37,045 bases of DNA from Alphaproteobacteria bacterium (GTDB lineage: Bacteria; Pseudomonadota; Alphaproteobacteria; CAAGCB01; CAG-977): the NCBI GenBank assembly GCA_024407875.1, contig JAKSVT010000019.1, forward strand, positions 1-37,045. Direction: 5' to 3'. The translations under genes and the position numbers were made by a program. Below are positions 13,649 through 21,778 of the stretch, one piece after another. Under the pieces are notes generated by a model. It saw nothing but the letters and a program-made list of their open reading frames with translations, was not told where the DNA came from and did not search any database. Position 1 is the first letter of the stretch; each line of letters starts with the position of its first letter.

Positions 13649-14263
13649 ATGGGACAAATTTATTTTTATGAAAATGATTTACCTGATAATGTAAAATTCG
13701 AAAATTCCGTTGCTGTTGATACAGAAACTATGGGATTAGAAATTAAAAGAGATAGATTGTGCTTGGTACAATTAAGCTCAGGTGATGGAAATTGTCATAT
13801 AGTTCGCTTGAAAAAGGGAATGTATAATGCTCCTAATTTGAAGGCTTTGTTTGAAGACAAATCTGTTTTAAAAATATTCCAATATGCACGTTTTGATGTT
13901 GCTGCAATTTACTATTATTTAGGCGCTGTTTGTGCACCAGTTTATTGTACAAAAATTGCATCAAAAATTGCAAGAACTAATGCCCCAAGTCATAGTTTGA
14001 AGTCTTTATGTGAACAATTGTTAAATGTTGAACTAATAAAAGAACAACAATGTTCAGATTGGGGTGCAGAAACATTAACTCAAGAACAATTAACATATGC
14101 AGCAAATGACGTTTTATATTTACATCAATTAAAAGAAAAATTAGATGCATTGTTAGAAAGAGAAGGAAGAACAGAATACGCGAAGCATTGTTTTGATTTT
14201 CTTCCTTATGTTGGAAAAATGGAAGTTGCGGGTTTTAACCCAGAATTTGTATTTACTCATTGA
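13649..14263 (+). CDS. RNase D-type 3'-5' exonuclease (DEDD family)
   Basis: This 204-residue protein starts MGQIYFYENDLPDN. A longer in-frame reading would run back through the tRNA and is rejected. The DEDDy residues are visible: D24 and E26 in VAVDTETMGL, D83 in YARFDVAAIYY, and Y150 with D154 in TYAANDVLYLH. It has only the exonuclease domain without HRDC repeats, as in the short alphaproteobacterial ribonuclease D proteins. It trims 3' ends of tRNA or other stable RNAs. It opens the conserved block kdsD-lptC-lptA-lptB-rpoN. Confidence 0.88.
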   Translation: MGQIYFYENDLPDNVKFENSVAVDTETMGLEIKRDRLCLVQLSSGDGNCHIVRLKKGMYNAPNLKALFEDKSVLKIFQYARFDVAAIYYYLGAVCAPVYCTKIASKIARTNAPSHSLKSLCEQLLNVELIKEQQCSDWGAETLTQEQLTYAANDVLYLHQLKEKLDALLEREGRTEYAKHCFDFLPYVGKMEVAGFNPEFVFTH

Positions 14264-14285
14264 TAAATGATTTAGAGGAAATATC

Positions 14286-15254
14286 ATGGATTTCGATATT
14301 GAAAAAATTATAGATACAGCTAGAGATGTTTTAAGACAAGAAGCTGATGCTTTACAATTGTTGGCAGAAAAACAAGATGATTCATTTGCACGAGCTGTAA
14401 AATTAATTTTCGAAACAAAGGGCCGCGTTATAGTGACTGGAATGGGTAAAAGCGGACATGTCGGACATAAGATTGCTGCTTCAATGTCATCTTTAGGAAC
14501 TACAGCATATTTCGTTCATCCAGGTGAAGCAAGCCATGGCGATTTAGGAATGATTGAGCCTGTTGATATTATCATAGCTTTATCCAATTCAGGAGAAGCT
14601 CCTGAATTAGGAGATATTATTGCTTTTTGTAGAAGATTTGATGTTAAATTGATAGCAATGACAGGAAATCGTAATAGTACTTTAGCTAAAAATGCAAACG
14701 TAGTTTTATGTATTCCTGAAATTGAGGAAGCTTGTCCTTTTGGTATGGCTCCTACAACATCTACAACATTAATGATGGCTTGGGGTGATGCTTTGGCTGT
14801 AGCTTTGTTAAAGTTACATAATTTTTCAAAAGAACAATATAAAATGCGTCATCCTGGCGGAAAGCTCGGCAAAATGATGTTGAATGTTTCCGATTTATTC
14901 CATACAGATATGCCTTTAATTGATGAAGATACATTGATGCCACAAGCTCTAGAAGTTATGACTGTAAAAGGCTTTGGTTGCGTCGGCATCGTAAATGGAG
15001 AAGGCGAATTAGTTGGTATGTTTACTGATGGTGATTTACGCCGTAGTATTTGTCCAGGATTTATTTCTAAGAAAATTAAAGATGTAATGGTTTTGAATCC
15101 AAAAACAACAACAAAAGATACCCCAGCTTTAGAAGCTCTTCGTATTATGAATACTACAGGAAAAGGTATCACAGCTTTGTTTGCTGTAGATGAAAATAAA
15201 AAGCCTGTTGGTTTGCTTCATATGCATGACTGTTTGCGCGCAGGTATGGCGTAG
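14286..15254 (+). CDS. kdsD: Arabinose-5-phosphate isomerase (KpsF/GutQ/KdsD)
   Basis: This 322-residue enzyme has an SIS sugar-isomerase domain (GRVIVTGMGKSGHVGHKIAA, then VHPGEASHGDLGMI and ALSNSGEAPEL). Two CBS domains follow in the C-terminal third (from about residue 205, with VNGEGELVGMFTDGDLRRSI). It converts ribulose 5-phosphate to arabinose 5-phosphate, the first step of Kdo synthesis for LPS. This agrees with the lpt genes directly downstream. SD AGAGGAA, start ATG 14286, 22 bp after the exonuclease gene. Full length for the family. Confidence 0.93.
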   Translation: MDFDIEKIIDTARDVLRQEADALQLLAEKQDDSFARAVKLIFETKGRVIVTGMGKSGHVGHKIAASMSSLGTTAYFVHPGEASHGDLGMIEPVDIIIALSNSGEAPELGDIIAFCRRFDVKLIAMTGNRNSTLAKNANVVLCIPEIEEACPFGMAPTTSTTLMMAWGDALAVALLKLHNFSKEQYKMRHPGGKLGKMMLNVSDLFHTDMPLIDEDTLMPQALEVMTVKGFGCVGIVNGEGELVGMFTDGDLRRSICPGFISKKIKDVMVLNPKTTTKDTPALEALRIMNTTGKGITALFAVDENKKPVGLLHMHDCLRAGMA

Positions 15255-15271
15255 TTTGTAGAGATTTGCCA

Positions 15272-15994
15272 ATGGAACAAAATAATAAAGATGAAAAAGT
15301 TATAGATATTTCTTTGGCGTTTGGAAAAAATAAGCCTATTAATCAAAGTGGTTCTCCAAATAGTTGGCAAAGAAAGCAAAAAAGAAAGATGCGTCGTCAT
15401 ACGAGATTAGTTTTCTTGTTGAAGGCTGCTTTTCCTTGTGCTGCTGCTATACTAGTTGGATTGGTTGTATTGTGGCCGCAACTAAATATTAAACAAGATG
15501 AAGCTTTCAATTTAATATCTTCTGAAAGTAAAGATAAAATTTTTGATGAACAAGTAATGGTTAATCCTAAATTTTTTACAATAGATGAAAAAGGCGAACC
15601 TATTAATATTGAAGCTGCAGATGCAAGAGAATTGCCTGATAAAAAAACAAGAAATATTCTTTTAAGAAAAGTTAAAAGCAATTTCTTGATGAAATCAGAT
15701 AGATTTTTTATGATGGATGCAAATAGAGCTATTTATGTTCAAGAAGAAGATATTATAGATTTGTTGGATAGTGTAAATTTATACTCAGAAGATGGATATG
15801 AATTACAAACTACAAATTTAAAAATAAATTTAGCTAATAAAAATGTTCAAGGTAAAGAAAGAGTTTTTATGAGAGGACCATTCGGTACAGCTGTTTCTCA
15901 AGGGATTCAAGTTGAAGAAAATGGATTAAAAGTTCAATTAACAGGAAAGACAAGGGTTGTTTTTATGCCAGGAGCATTAGAGAATGATAAATAA
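15272..15994 (+). CDS. lptC: LPS export protein LptC
   Basis: This 240-residue protein has a basic N-terminus (RKQKRKMRRHTRLVFL), one membrane anchor (LLKAAFPCAAAILVGLVVLW) and a periplasmic beta-jellyroll region. It is the usual LptC architecture in an lptC-lptA-lptB order. It hands LPS from the LptB2FG extractor to LptA. An in-frame TTG at 15266 precedes the chosen ATG by two codons; the ATG is preferred, though the SD is weak (GTAGAG). The gene overlaps lptA by 11 bp. Confidence 0.85.
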   Translation: MEQNNKDEKVIDISLAFGKNKPINQSGSPNSWQRKQKRKMRRHTRLVFLLKAAFPCAAAILVGLVVLWPQLNIKQDEAFNLISSESKDKIFDEQVMVNPKFFTIDEKGEPINIEAADARELPDKKTRNILLRKVKSNFLMKSDRFFMMDANRAIYVQEEDIIDLLDSVNLYSEDGYELQTTNLKINLANKNVQGKERVFMRGPFGTAVSQGIQVEENGLKVQLTGKTRVVFMPGALENDK

Positions 15995-16958
15995 AATTGA
16001 AAGATATATTTTAGCATCCTTTTTAATACTTATATATGTTTTAGTTTCAAATACAGAAGCTAATGCGATGTCTTTTACAGGAACATCTTCAAAGAACCAG
16101 GAAATTGTATTAATTAGTGATGGTGGATTGGAATGGAATAGTCCTAAACAAACACTTACAGCTATTGAAAATGCAATGGTTATAAGAGGGGATACCACTT
16201 TAAGAGCTGATAGAATAGTTGCTTTTTATCAAGAAAAAGAAAATAAAAAAACAGAGATATTAAGAATTAGAGCTTATGGTAATGTTATTATAACAACATC
16301 TAAGCAAATGGCTAAGGCTGATACAGCTGTTTATGAAATTGCAGATTCTGTTGTTGTTTTAAAAGGATCTCCTGTTACTTTGATGACTGGTGATGATGAT
16401 AAAATTTTAGCTAAGACTAAAGAAGAACAAAGTAAAATAGATAATAAAGTTAAAAACAAACAAAAGAAAATAGATGAAGATTCTAAATCAAATAGTGTAA
16501 CTGCTGAAATAGTTGAGTTTTGGCAAGATGAACAAATGGTTATTGCAAGAAATAATGTTATAGCAACTTCTGCTGATAAAACTTTGGAAGCAGATACTGT
16601 TTATGCATATTTTATAAAGAATCCAAAAGGTGATTTAGAAATTGATCATTTTATTGCAGAAAATAATGTTGTTGTATCTACATTAACAGAAAAAATTGAA
16701 GGCGATGTTGGTGAATATAATGTTAAGACAGAATTGGCTTCAATCAAAGGAAATGTAAAGATTTCACAAGGCGAAAATTATATTATTGGTGATGAAGCTA
16801 AAATAAATATGAAAACAAGTGTGAGCCGTTTGTTAACGAATGCTCAAACATTTGGTGGTAAAAAACAACAAGTACATGGAGTTTTTGTTCCTAAGCAAAA
16901 AGAATTACCTAAAAAAAATAATGAAAATTCAAAAGGTAACGTTGATGGAACAAAATAA
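15984..16958 (+). CDS. lptA: LPS transport periplasmic protein LptA
   Basis: This 324-residue protein has a signal peptide (IERYILASFLILIYVLVSNT then EANA, cleavage after ANA). Repeated OstA-type beta segments follow: LRADRIVAFYQE, ARNNVIATSADKTLEADTVY and EGDVGEYNVKTELASIKGN. It is longer than the roughly 185-residue E. coli LptA because of a Lys-rich charged linker (about residues 138-168) and a second OstA segment. That is common in Alphaproteobacteria. It forms the periplasmic LPS bridge between LptC and the outer-membrane LptD. Its start lies inside lptC, implying coupling. Confidence 0.87.
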   Translation: MINKIERYILASFLILIYVLVSNTEANAMSFTGTSSKNQEIVLISDGGLEWNSPKQTLTAIENAMVIRGDTTLRADRIVAFYQEKENKKTEILRIRAYGNVIITTSKQMAKADTAVYEIADSVVVLKGSPVTLMTGDDDKILAKTKEEQSKIDNKVKNKQKKIDEDSKSNSVTAEIVEFWQDEQMVIARNNVIATSADKTLEADTVYAYFIKNPKGDLEIDHFIAENNVVVSTLTEKIEGDVGEYNVKTELASIKGNVKISQGENYIIGDEAKINMKTSVSRLLTNAQTFGGKKQQVHGVFVPKQKELPKKNNENSKGNVDGTK

Positions 16959-17009
16959 CTGGACAAAAGGTAAAAAAAATATTAAAAACGTTTGAGAAAG
17001 GTTTTTAAA

Positions 17010-17804
17010 TTGACTGAAGAGACTAAGGTAGAAAATACAAATGCAGAAAATGTTGAAGGACCAAAGTTGGTTCATTCAGCACAAATGGGTTTGTATGCTT
17101 TAAATTTATCTAAGTCTTATAAATGTCGTCCTGTTTTAAGAAATGTTTCTTTTAATGTTAATAGAGGTGAAGCTGTAGGTCTGTTAGGACCTAATGGTGC
17201 TGGTAAAACAACATCCTTCTACTGTATTACAGGTTTAATTAATCCAGATTCTGGTTCAATTGTTATTGATGGTATTGATGCTACAAATTTACCAATGTAC
17301 CGTCGTTCTAGGTTAGGTGTTGGTTATTTGCCTCAAGAGGCGTCAATTTTCCGTAGTTTAAGTGTTGAAAATAACATTAGAGCTATATTAGAAATTGTTG
17401 AACCTGATATTGCAAAAAGAGAAGAAACATTAGAAAATTTATTAAATGAATTTTCTGTTGAACATTTAAGAAGAGCTCCAGCTATCGCATTATCAGGCGG
17501 TGAAAGACGCCGTGTTGAAATTGCTCGTGCTCTAGCTTCTAATCCTTCTTTCATTTTATTGGATGAACCTTTGGCAGGTATTGATCCTATTTCTGTAGGT
17601 GAGATTCGTGATTTGGTTTCTCACTTGAAGCATCGTGGTCTTGGAGTTTTAATTACAGATCATAATGTTCGTGAAACTTTAGATATTATTGATAGAGCAT
17701 ATATTTTACATGATGGCGTAGTATTAATGGAAGGCGATCCTAAAGAAGTCGTTGATAATAAAGATGTTCGTCGTGTATATTTAGGCGAAAAGTTTGCTCT
17801 ATAA
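17010..17804 (+). CDS. lptB: LPS export ABC transporter ATP-binding protein LptB (TTG start)
   Basis: The 264-residue ATPase has Walker A ([15 protein letters not shown]), the Q-loop ([11 protein letters not shown]), signature ([16 protein letters not shown]), Walker B ([13 protein letters not shown]) and the H-loop ([12 protein letters not shown]). This is the typical LptB set. No ATG exists at the 5' end. TTG at 17010 has GAAAGG nine bases upstream and is the best start; a TTG at 16992 is possible. An N-terminal tail of about 25 residues before the ABC domain ([20 protein letters not shown]) is longer than usual. It drives LPS extraction with LptF/LptG, which are not in this window. Confidence 0.9.
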   Translation: MTEETKVENTNAENVEGPKLVHSAQMGLYALNLSKSYKCRPVLRNVSFNVNRGEAVGLLGPNGAGKTTSFYCITGLINPDSGSIVIDGIDATNLPMYRRSRLGVGYLPQEASIFRSLSVENNIRAILEIVEPDIAKREETLENLLNEFSVEHLRRAPAIALSGGERRRVEIARALASNPSFILLDEPLAGIDPISVGEIRDLVSHLKHRGLGVLITDHNVRETLDIIDRAYILHDGVVLMEGDPKEVVDNKDVRRVYLGEKFAL

Positions 17805-17816
17805 TTATAGGGGGCG

Positions 17817-19352
17817 ATGATATCGTATAAAAATATGCCCTCGGAATATAAACCACATTATCCTAATTTAGAACTAAAACCAGGTACATCGTTGACCATG
17901 ACGCCAATGATGCAGCAGGCTGTTAATTTGCTTGCTATGACAGCTGTTGAGTTAAACGATGAGATTAATTCAGAAATTGAAAAAAATCCTTTTTTAGAAA
18001 AAGAAAGTGATTTTGAAAATGGTTCAGATGAAGTTTCTAGTAAATTAAACGGTATGGATAAGATTGATGAATTTGATGGTAGATCTGAACAGAAAAATTT
18101 ATTAGATAATATTGATGATAAAGATTATGTAGAACACCAAGATAGCGAAGAAGATGCTTTCTACGAACAATCAAATTTTAAAGATTCTTATAGAGAAAAC
18201 GATTTTTCTGTAGATACGTGGTCTGGTGTAGGCTCTAGTAATTATAATGATGAAGATTTTGATTTAATAGATAATTGTTTAGCTCCAAAAGAATCTTTAT
18301 ATGAATTTGTTGAAAGACAGATTAGAAATAGATTTAAAGAAAAAGAAGATTTGGATTTAGCTTTTTCTGTTTATGATGAATTAGATGAAAATGGGTATGT
18401 ATATTCAGAATTAACTCCTGATCAAGAAATGATTTTGCCTTATTTGCAAAAGTTTGAACCTGTTGGAATATTTTCTAGAAATTTATCTGAATGCATAAAA
18501 CTTCAACTTAAATCTAAGAAACAATTTGATAGAAGTGTTGAAATTATTTTAGATAATTTAAACTTAGTTGCTCAAAAAGAGTATGTTAAATTAGCAAAAA
18601 CAGCAGGGATATCTCAGGAAGTTTTAGCTGAAAAAATAAAACTTATTAAAAAATGTTACCCCCGCCCAGCTGATGGATATGATGCTGGAAATGTTGAACT
18701 GGCAAGTGTTGTAGTGCCAGATGTTTTTGTTAGAAAAACAAAAAATGGTGAATTTGTTGTTGAACTAAATCAATCTACTTTGCCTCATGTTTTAGTAAAT
18801 CAAAATTATGCTTCAGAAGTTTTAAGTATATCAAAGGATAAGACTGTTAAAAAGTTTGTTTCTGAGAATATGAGTAAAGCAAACTTCCTTATTCAGGCAT
18901 TACATCAAAGAGCAAAGTCAATTTTATCTATTGCTACTCAAATTGTTGAAGACCAAAAGGAATTTTTTGAAAAGGGAAAACAGGCTTTAAAGCCAATGAT
19001 TATGAAAGATGTGGCTGAAAAGGTCGAATTGTCTGAAAGTACTATTAGTAGAATTGTTAATGGTAAGTATTTAATGTGTTCTTTTGGAACATTTGAATTA
19101 AAATTTTTCTTTACAAATGGCTTAAGTTCAAATCAAACAGGTGAATTATGTTCAGTTGTAGCAATTAAAGAAAAAATTGCTGATTTGATTAATAAAGAAA
19201 GTGTTGAACATATATTGTCTGATGACAATATTGTATCAATATTAGAAAAAGATGGCATAAGTATAGCAAGAAGAACGGTAGCTAAGTACAGAGAAGCTAT
19301 GAATATACCAACTTCTGCCGTAAGAAAACGTGATAAAAGATTAAAAATATAA
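17817..19352 (+). CDS. rpoN: RNA polymerase sigma-54 factor
   Basis: This 511-residue protein has three regions. Region I is LELKPGTSLTMTPMMQQAVN with EIEKNPFLE. A long acidic stretch (about residues 60-155) follows. The core-binding and DNA-binding regions include MKDVAEKVELSESTISRIVN, and the RpoN box is ARRTVAKYRE near the C-terminus. It directs polymerase to -24/-12 promoters with an enhancer-binding ATPase. The gene follows lptB by 12 bp. A G-run (GGGGGC) lies just before ATG 17817, so spacing is tight. An ATG at 17832 is an alternative start. Confidence 0.93.
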   Translation: MISYKNMPSEYKPHYPNLELKPGTSLTMTPMMQQAVNLLAMTAVELNDEINSEIEKNPFLEKESDFENGSDEVSSKLNGMDKIDEFDGRSEQKNLLDNIDDKDYVEHQDSEEDAFYEQSNFKDSYRENDFSVDTWSGVGSSNYNDEDFDLIDNCLAPKESLYEFVERQIRNRFKEKEDLDLAFSVYDELDENGYVYSELTPDQEMILPYLQKFEPVGIFSRNLSECIKLQLKSKKQFDRSVEIILDNLNLVAQKEYVKLAKTAGISQEVLAEKIKLIKKCYPRPADGYDAGNVELASVVVPDVFVRKTKNGEFVVELNQSTLPHVLVNQNYASEVLSISKDKTVKKFVSENMSKANFLIQALHQRAKSILSIATQIVEDQKEFFEKGKQALKPMIMKDVAEKVELSESTISRIVNGKYLMCSFGTFELKFFFTNGLSSNQTGELCSVVAIKEKIADLINKESVEHILSDDNIVSILEKDGISIARRTVAKYREAMNIPTSAVRKRDKRLKI

Positions 19353-19371
19353 TTTAAGAATAAATCAATTC

Positions 19372-19400
19372 TTGACTTAGATTATTAATAAGGATAATTA
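19372..19400 (+). promoter_or_regulatory. Promoter of hpf
   Basis: TTGACT (19372-19377), 17-bp spacer, TAATTA (19395-19400), shortly after the rpoN stop. It allows hpf and ptsN to be expressed apart from rpoN. Confidence 0.6.
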
Positions 19401-19419
19401 TATCACATAATAAAGTAAT

Positions 19420-19437
19420 CAAGAGAGAAGTCTCTTG
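19420..19437 (+). promoter_or_regulatory. 5'-leader hairpin of hpf
   Basis: CAAGAGA-GAAG-TCTCTTG forms a perfect 7-bp stem in the hpf leader, about 40 bases before its ATG and behind its promoter. Role unknown. It may stabilise the mRNA or affect translation. Confidence 0.4.
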
Positions 19438-19477
19438 TTTGCGAGGTTTAACTTTTAATTATAAAGAAGAGATTAAT

Positions 19478-20032
19478 ATGGAAATAGCAATTACAGGTAA
19501 ACAAATTGATATTGGAAGTAGCTTACGTTCATATGTTGAAGAACATATCGAAGCAGCAGTTAAGAAATTTTTTGAAAATCCTTTATCAGCTTCAATTTCT
19601 TTTTCTAAAGTTGGCGGTGGCTTAATCCGTTCAGATATTTCTGTTCATCCAATTAGTGGCGTTTCTATTCAAGGTAGTGCAGAAACAGGTGATGCGTATG
19701 CTTCATTTGATGGTGCTTGTGAACGTATTTCTAAACAAATGCAACGCTACAAAAAACGTTTAACAAATCATAAATTTGATACAGAACCTGTAAATGTTGC
19801 TGTTATCGAACCTGAAGTTGCTGAAGATTCATTACCTTCAGAAGAAGCAGCTCCTGTTGTTATTGCTGAAATGCAAACAGAATTACCATTATGCACAGTT
19901 AGTGGTGCTGTAATGCGCATGGACTTAGCTGATGTTCCAGCTTTAATGTTCCGTAATATTGCTCATGGTGGTTTAAATATGGTATACCGCCGTTCAGATG
20001 GTAATATTGGTTGGATTGATCCACAACAATAA
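19478..20032 (+). CDS. hpf: Ribosome hibernation-promoting factor, long form
   Basis: The 184-residue product from ATG 19478 (MEIAITGKQIDIGSSLRSYV) has the N-terminal beta-alpha-beta ribosome-binding domain. A Glu/Ala-rich linker (about 110-130) and a C-terminal dimerisation domain (ALMFRNIAHGGLNMVYRRSD) follow. This makes it the long HPF that forms 100S ribosome dimers by itself. The longer frame starting at TTG 19439 adds 13 residues that do not fit the family and overlap the leader hairpin, so it is rejected. Location between rpoN and ptsN is conserved. Confidence 0.9.
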   Translation: MEIAITGKQIDIGSSLRSYVEEHIEAAVKKFFENPLSASISFSKVGGGLIRSDISVHPISGVSIQGSAETGDAYASFDGACERISKQMQRYKKRLTNHKFDTEPVNVAVIEPEVAEDSLPSEEAAPVVIAEMQTELPLCTVSGAVMRMDLADVPALMFRNIAHGGLNMVYRRSDGNIGWIDPQQ

Positions 20033-20057
20033 TTTGAATTAAAAACTTATAATATAT

Positions 20058-20086
20058 TTGCCTCTCTAGTTGTATTAGAGAGGCAA
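20058..20086. terminator. Strong hairpin between hpf and ptsN
   Basis: TTGCCTCTCTA-GTTGTAT-TAGAGAGGCAA has an 11-bp perfect stem and a 7-base loop. No U-run follows on the plus strand. It could be a partial terminator or an mRNA processing or stability element that sets ptsN level relative to hpf. Confidence 0.55.
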
Positions 20087-20110
20087 GTATTGAATTTAAA
20101 AGTTAAAACT

Positions 20111-20560
20111 ATGAAATTATCTGAAGTCATAACATTAAATCAAATAATTCCAACATTAAAAATTTCTGGTAAAAAACAAATTTTAGCAGAGATATCTAGA
20201 ATTGCTGCAGAACAAATAGGTGTTAATGCTGATGATGTATTACAAGCTTTGTTAGATAGAGAAAAACAAGCAGGAACAGGCATTGGTTTTGGTGTTGCTA
20301 TACCACATGGTTGTGTAGAAGGAATTAACAAAGTTCATGTATATTTTGCAAGACTTGTTAATAAAGTGGACTTTAAGGCTCATGATGGAATTGATGCTGA
20401 TTTAATTTTTGTTATTTTGACATCTCATAAAAATAATGGAGAATATTTGACAACGCTAGCCTCTTTGTCTAGACTGATAAGTAATGAAAGAATAAGAACT
20501 CAGTTGCGAGGTGCTGAAAGTGCAGAGGCAATCTTAGCTACTATAACGGAGTTCGAATAG
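20111..20560 (+). CDS. ptsN: Nitrogen-regulatory PTS enzyme IIA (PtsN)
   Basis: This 149-residue EIIA-Ntr domain has its phospho-acceptor His66 in FGVAIPHGCV. The frame extends upstream to a TTG at 20090, but MKLSEVITLN is the family start. The SD is poor (AAAAGTTAAAACT). PtsN receives phosphate from the PtsP/NPr chain and regulates potassium and nitrogen functions by protein contact. It closes the rpoN-hpf-ptsN block and lies 17 bp before the STAS-kinase gene, with which it probably forms an operon. Confidence 0.9.
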   Translation: MKLSEVITLNQIIPTLKISGKKQILAEISRIAAEQIGVNADDVLQALLDREKQAGTGIGFGVAIPHGCVEGINKVHVYFARLVNKVDFKAHDGIDADLIFVILTSHKNNGEYLTTLASLSRLISNERIRTQLRGAESAEAILATITEFE

Positions 20561-20577
20561 AATTAGGAGACAATGAT

Positions 20578-21777
20578 ATGATTAAATCTGAATTTAAAGA
20601 TGCTAAATTATATTTTTTATTGTGTAATAAGATTGATAGTGCTAATTCAGATGAGGTCAATAAAGAAATCCTAGATATCGTTGAAAAATATCCTGTAGAA
20701 AAATTTTCTGATTTAAACGTAATTATAGATTGTAATGATTTAAACTATATTTCTTCTAGTGGTTTAAGAATAGTTCTATCTTTAAAAAAGAAATATAAGA
20801 ATCTTGAGTGTATAAATTTATCTAATTCTGTTTATGAAATTTTTGAAACAACAGGCTTCAATGAAATAATTAAAATTTCAAAGAAAAGAAAAAATATTGA
20901 TGTTTCAAATTGTCAAGCAATTGGACAGGGGGCAACAGGTGTTGTTTATAAATTAGATAATGATACAGCTATTAAAGTTTTTAGAAAAGATGTTAGTGAA
21001 GAAGTTGTTTTAAAAGAACGTATGTATGCTAAAAAGGCTTTCTTGTGTGGCATTCCTACAGCAATCAGTTATGATATCGTAAATTGTGGAGATGCTTTAG
21101 GTGCTATATATGAAATGATTAATGCTGAAAGCTTGTCTGTAAATTTTGAAAAGCATCCTGAAAAATTTGATTATTTTATTAAATTATATGTAGACTTGTT
21201 AAAACAAATGTCTTCATCTGAAGTTGAAGACGATGCTTTTCCTAATGAAAAAGAATTTTTCTGTAAACATATTTTAACAATACCTTATTTAAAAGAAGAT
21301 GTAGTAAAACATATTACAGATATTATTAATGCAGTACCTGATAAAAAATCATTTGTTCATTTAGATTGTATGACAAAAAATATTTTAATTAAAGATAATG
21401 AGCTCTTAATGATTGATATGGGTGATGTTGGATATGGTCACAGCGTATTCAATTTTGCTTCAATTAAATGTGCTGTTTTTGATCTTGATACTTTTGAGCT
21501 AATTAAAGCTCCTTATGAAAAAATAGTTGGTATGAAGTATGAAACAGGCAAAAAAGTATGGGATGCGTTATTGAATGCTTATTTTATCGATTTAGATGAA
21601 CAAACTAAAAAAGAAGTTATAAATACTATTAATGTTTATTCAAGAATTAGATTTTTAGGATTGATTGGTATTCAAATTCCTTATGATCGATTTGATCAAG
21701 CAGATTTAAAAAATGCTTTAGAAATGGTATCAAATGAATTAATGCAGGTTGATGTAAATAAACTTAAATTTTTTTAA
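20578..21777 (+). CDS. STAS domain fused to an aminoglycoside-phosphotransferase-like kinase
   Basis: This is a 399-residue two-domain protein. Residues 1-105 are a STAS anti-anti-sigma-like domain (LNVIIDCNDLNYISSSGLRI, with the Ser cluster at 59-61 where SpoIIAA-type proteins are phosphorylated). Residues 115-390 are a small-kinase fold: Gly loop IGQGATGVVYKL, Lys133 in AIKVF, catalytic loop FVHLDCMTKNILI (H261, D263, N268) and metal site MIDMGDVG (D280). A cytoplasmic protein is expected. The combination suggests that a protein or small-molecule kinase is tied to a regulatory switch. The target is unknown. SD AGGAG; directly behind ptsN. All kinase residues are present, so it is probably active. 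Confidence 0.75.
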   Translation: MIKSEFKDAKLYFLLCNKIDSANSDEVNKEILDIVEKYPVEKFSDLNVIIDCNDLNYISSSGLRIVLSLKKKYKNLECINLSNSVYEIFETTGFNEIIKISKKRKNIDVSNCQAIGQGATGVVYKLDNDTAIKVFRKDVSEEVVLKERMYAKKAFLCGIPTAISYDIVNCGDALGAIYEMINAESLSVNFEKHPEKFDYFIKLYVDLLKQMSSSEVEDDAFPNEKEFFCKHILTIPYLKEDVVKHITDIINAVPDKKSFVHLDCMTKNILIKDNELLMIDMGDVGYGHSVFNFASIKCAVFDLDTFELIKAPYEKIVGMKYETGKKVWDALLNAYFIDLDEQTKKEVINTINVYSRIRFLGLIGIQIPYDRFDQADLKNALEMVSNELMQVDVNKLKFF

Positions 21778-21778
21778 T

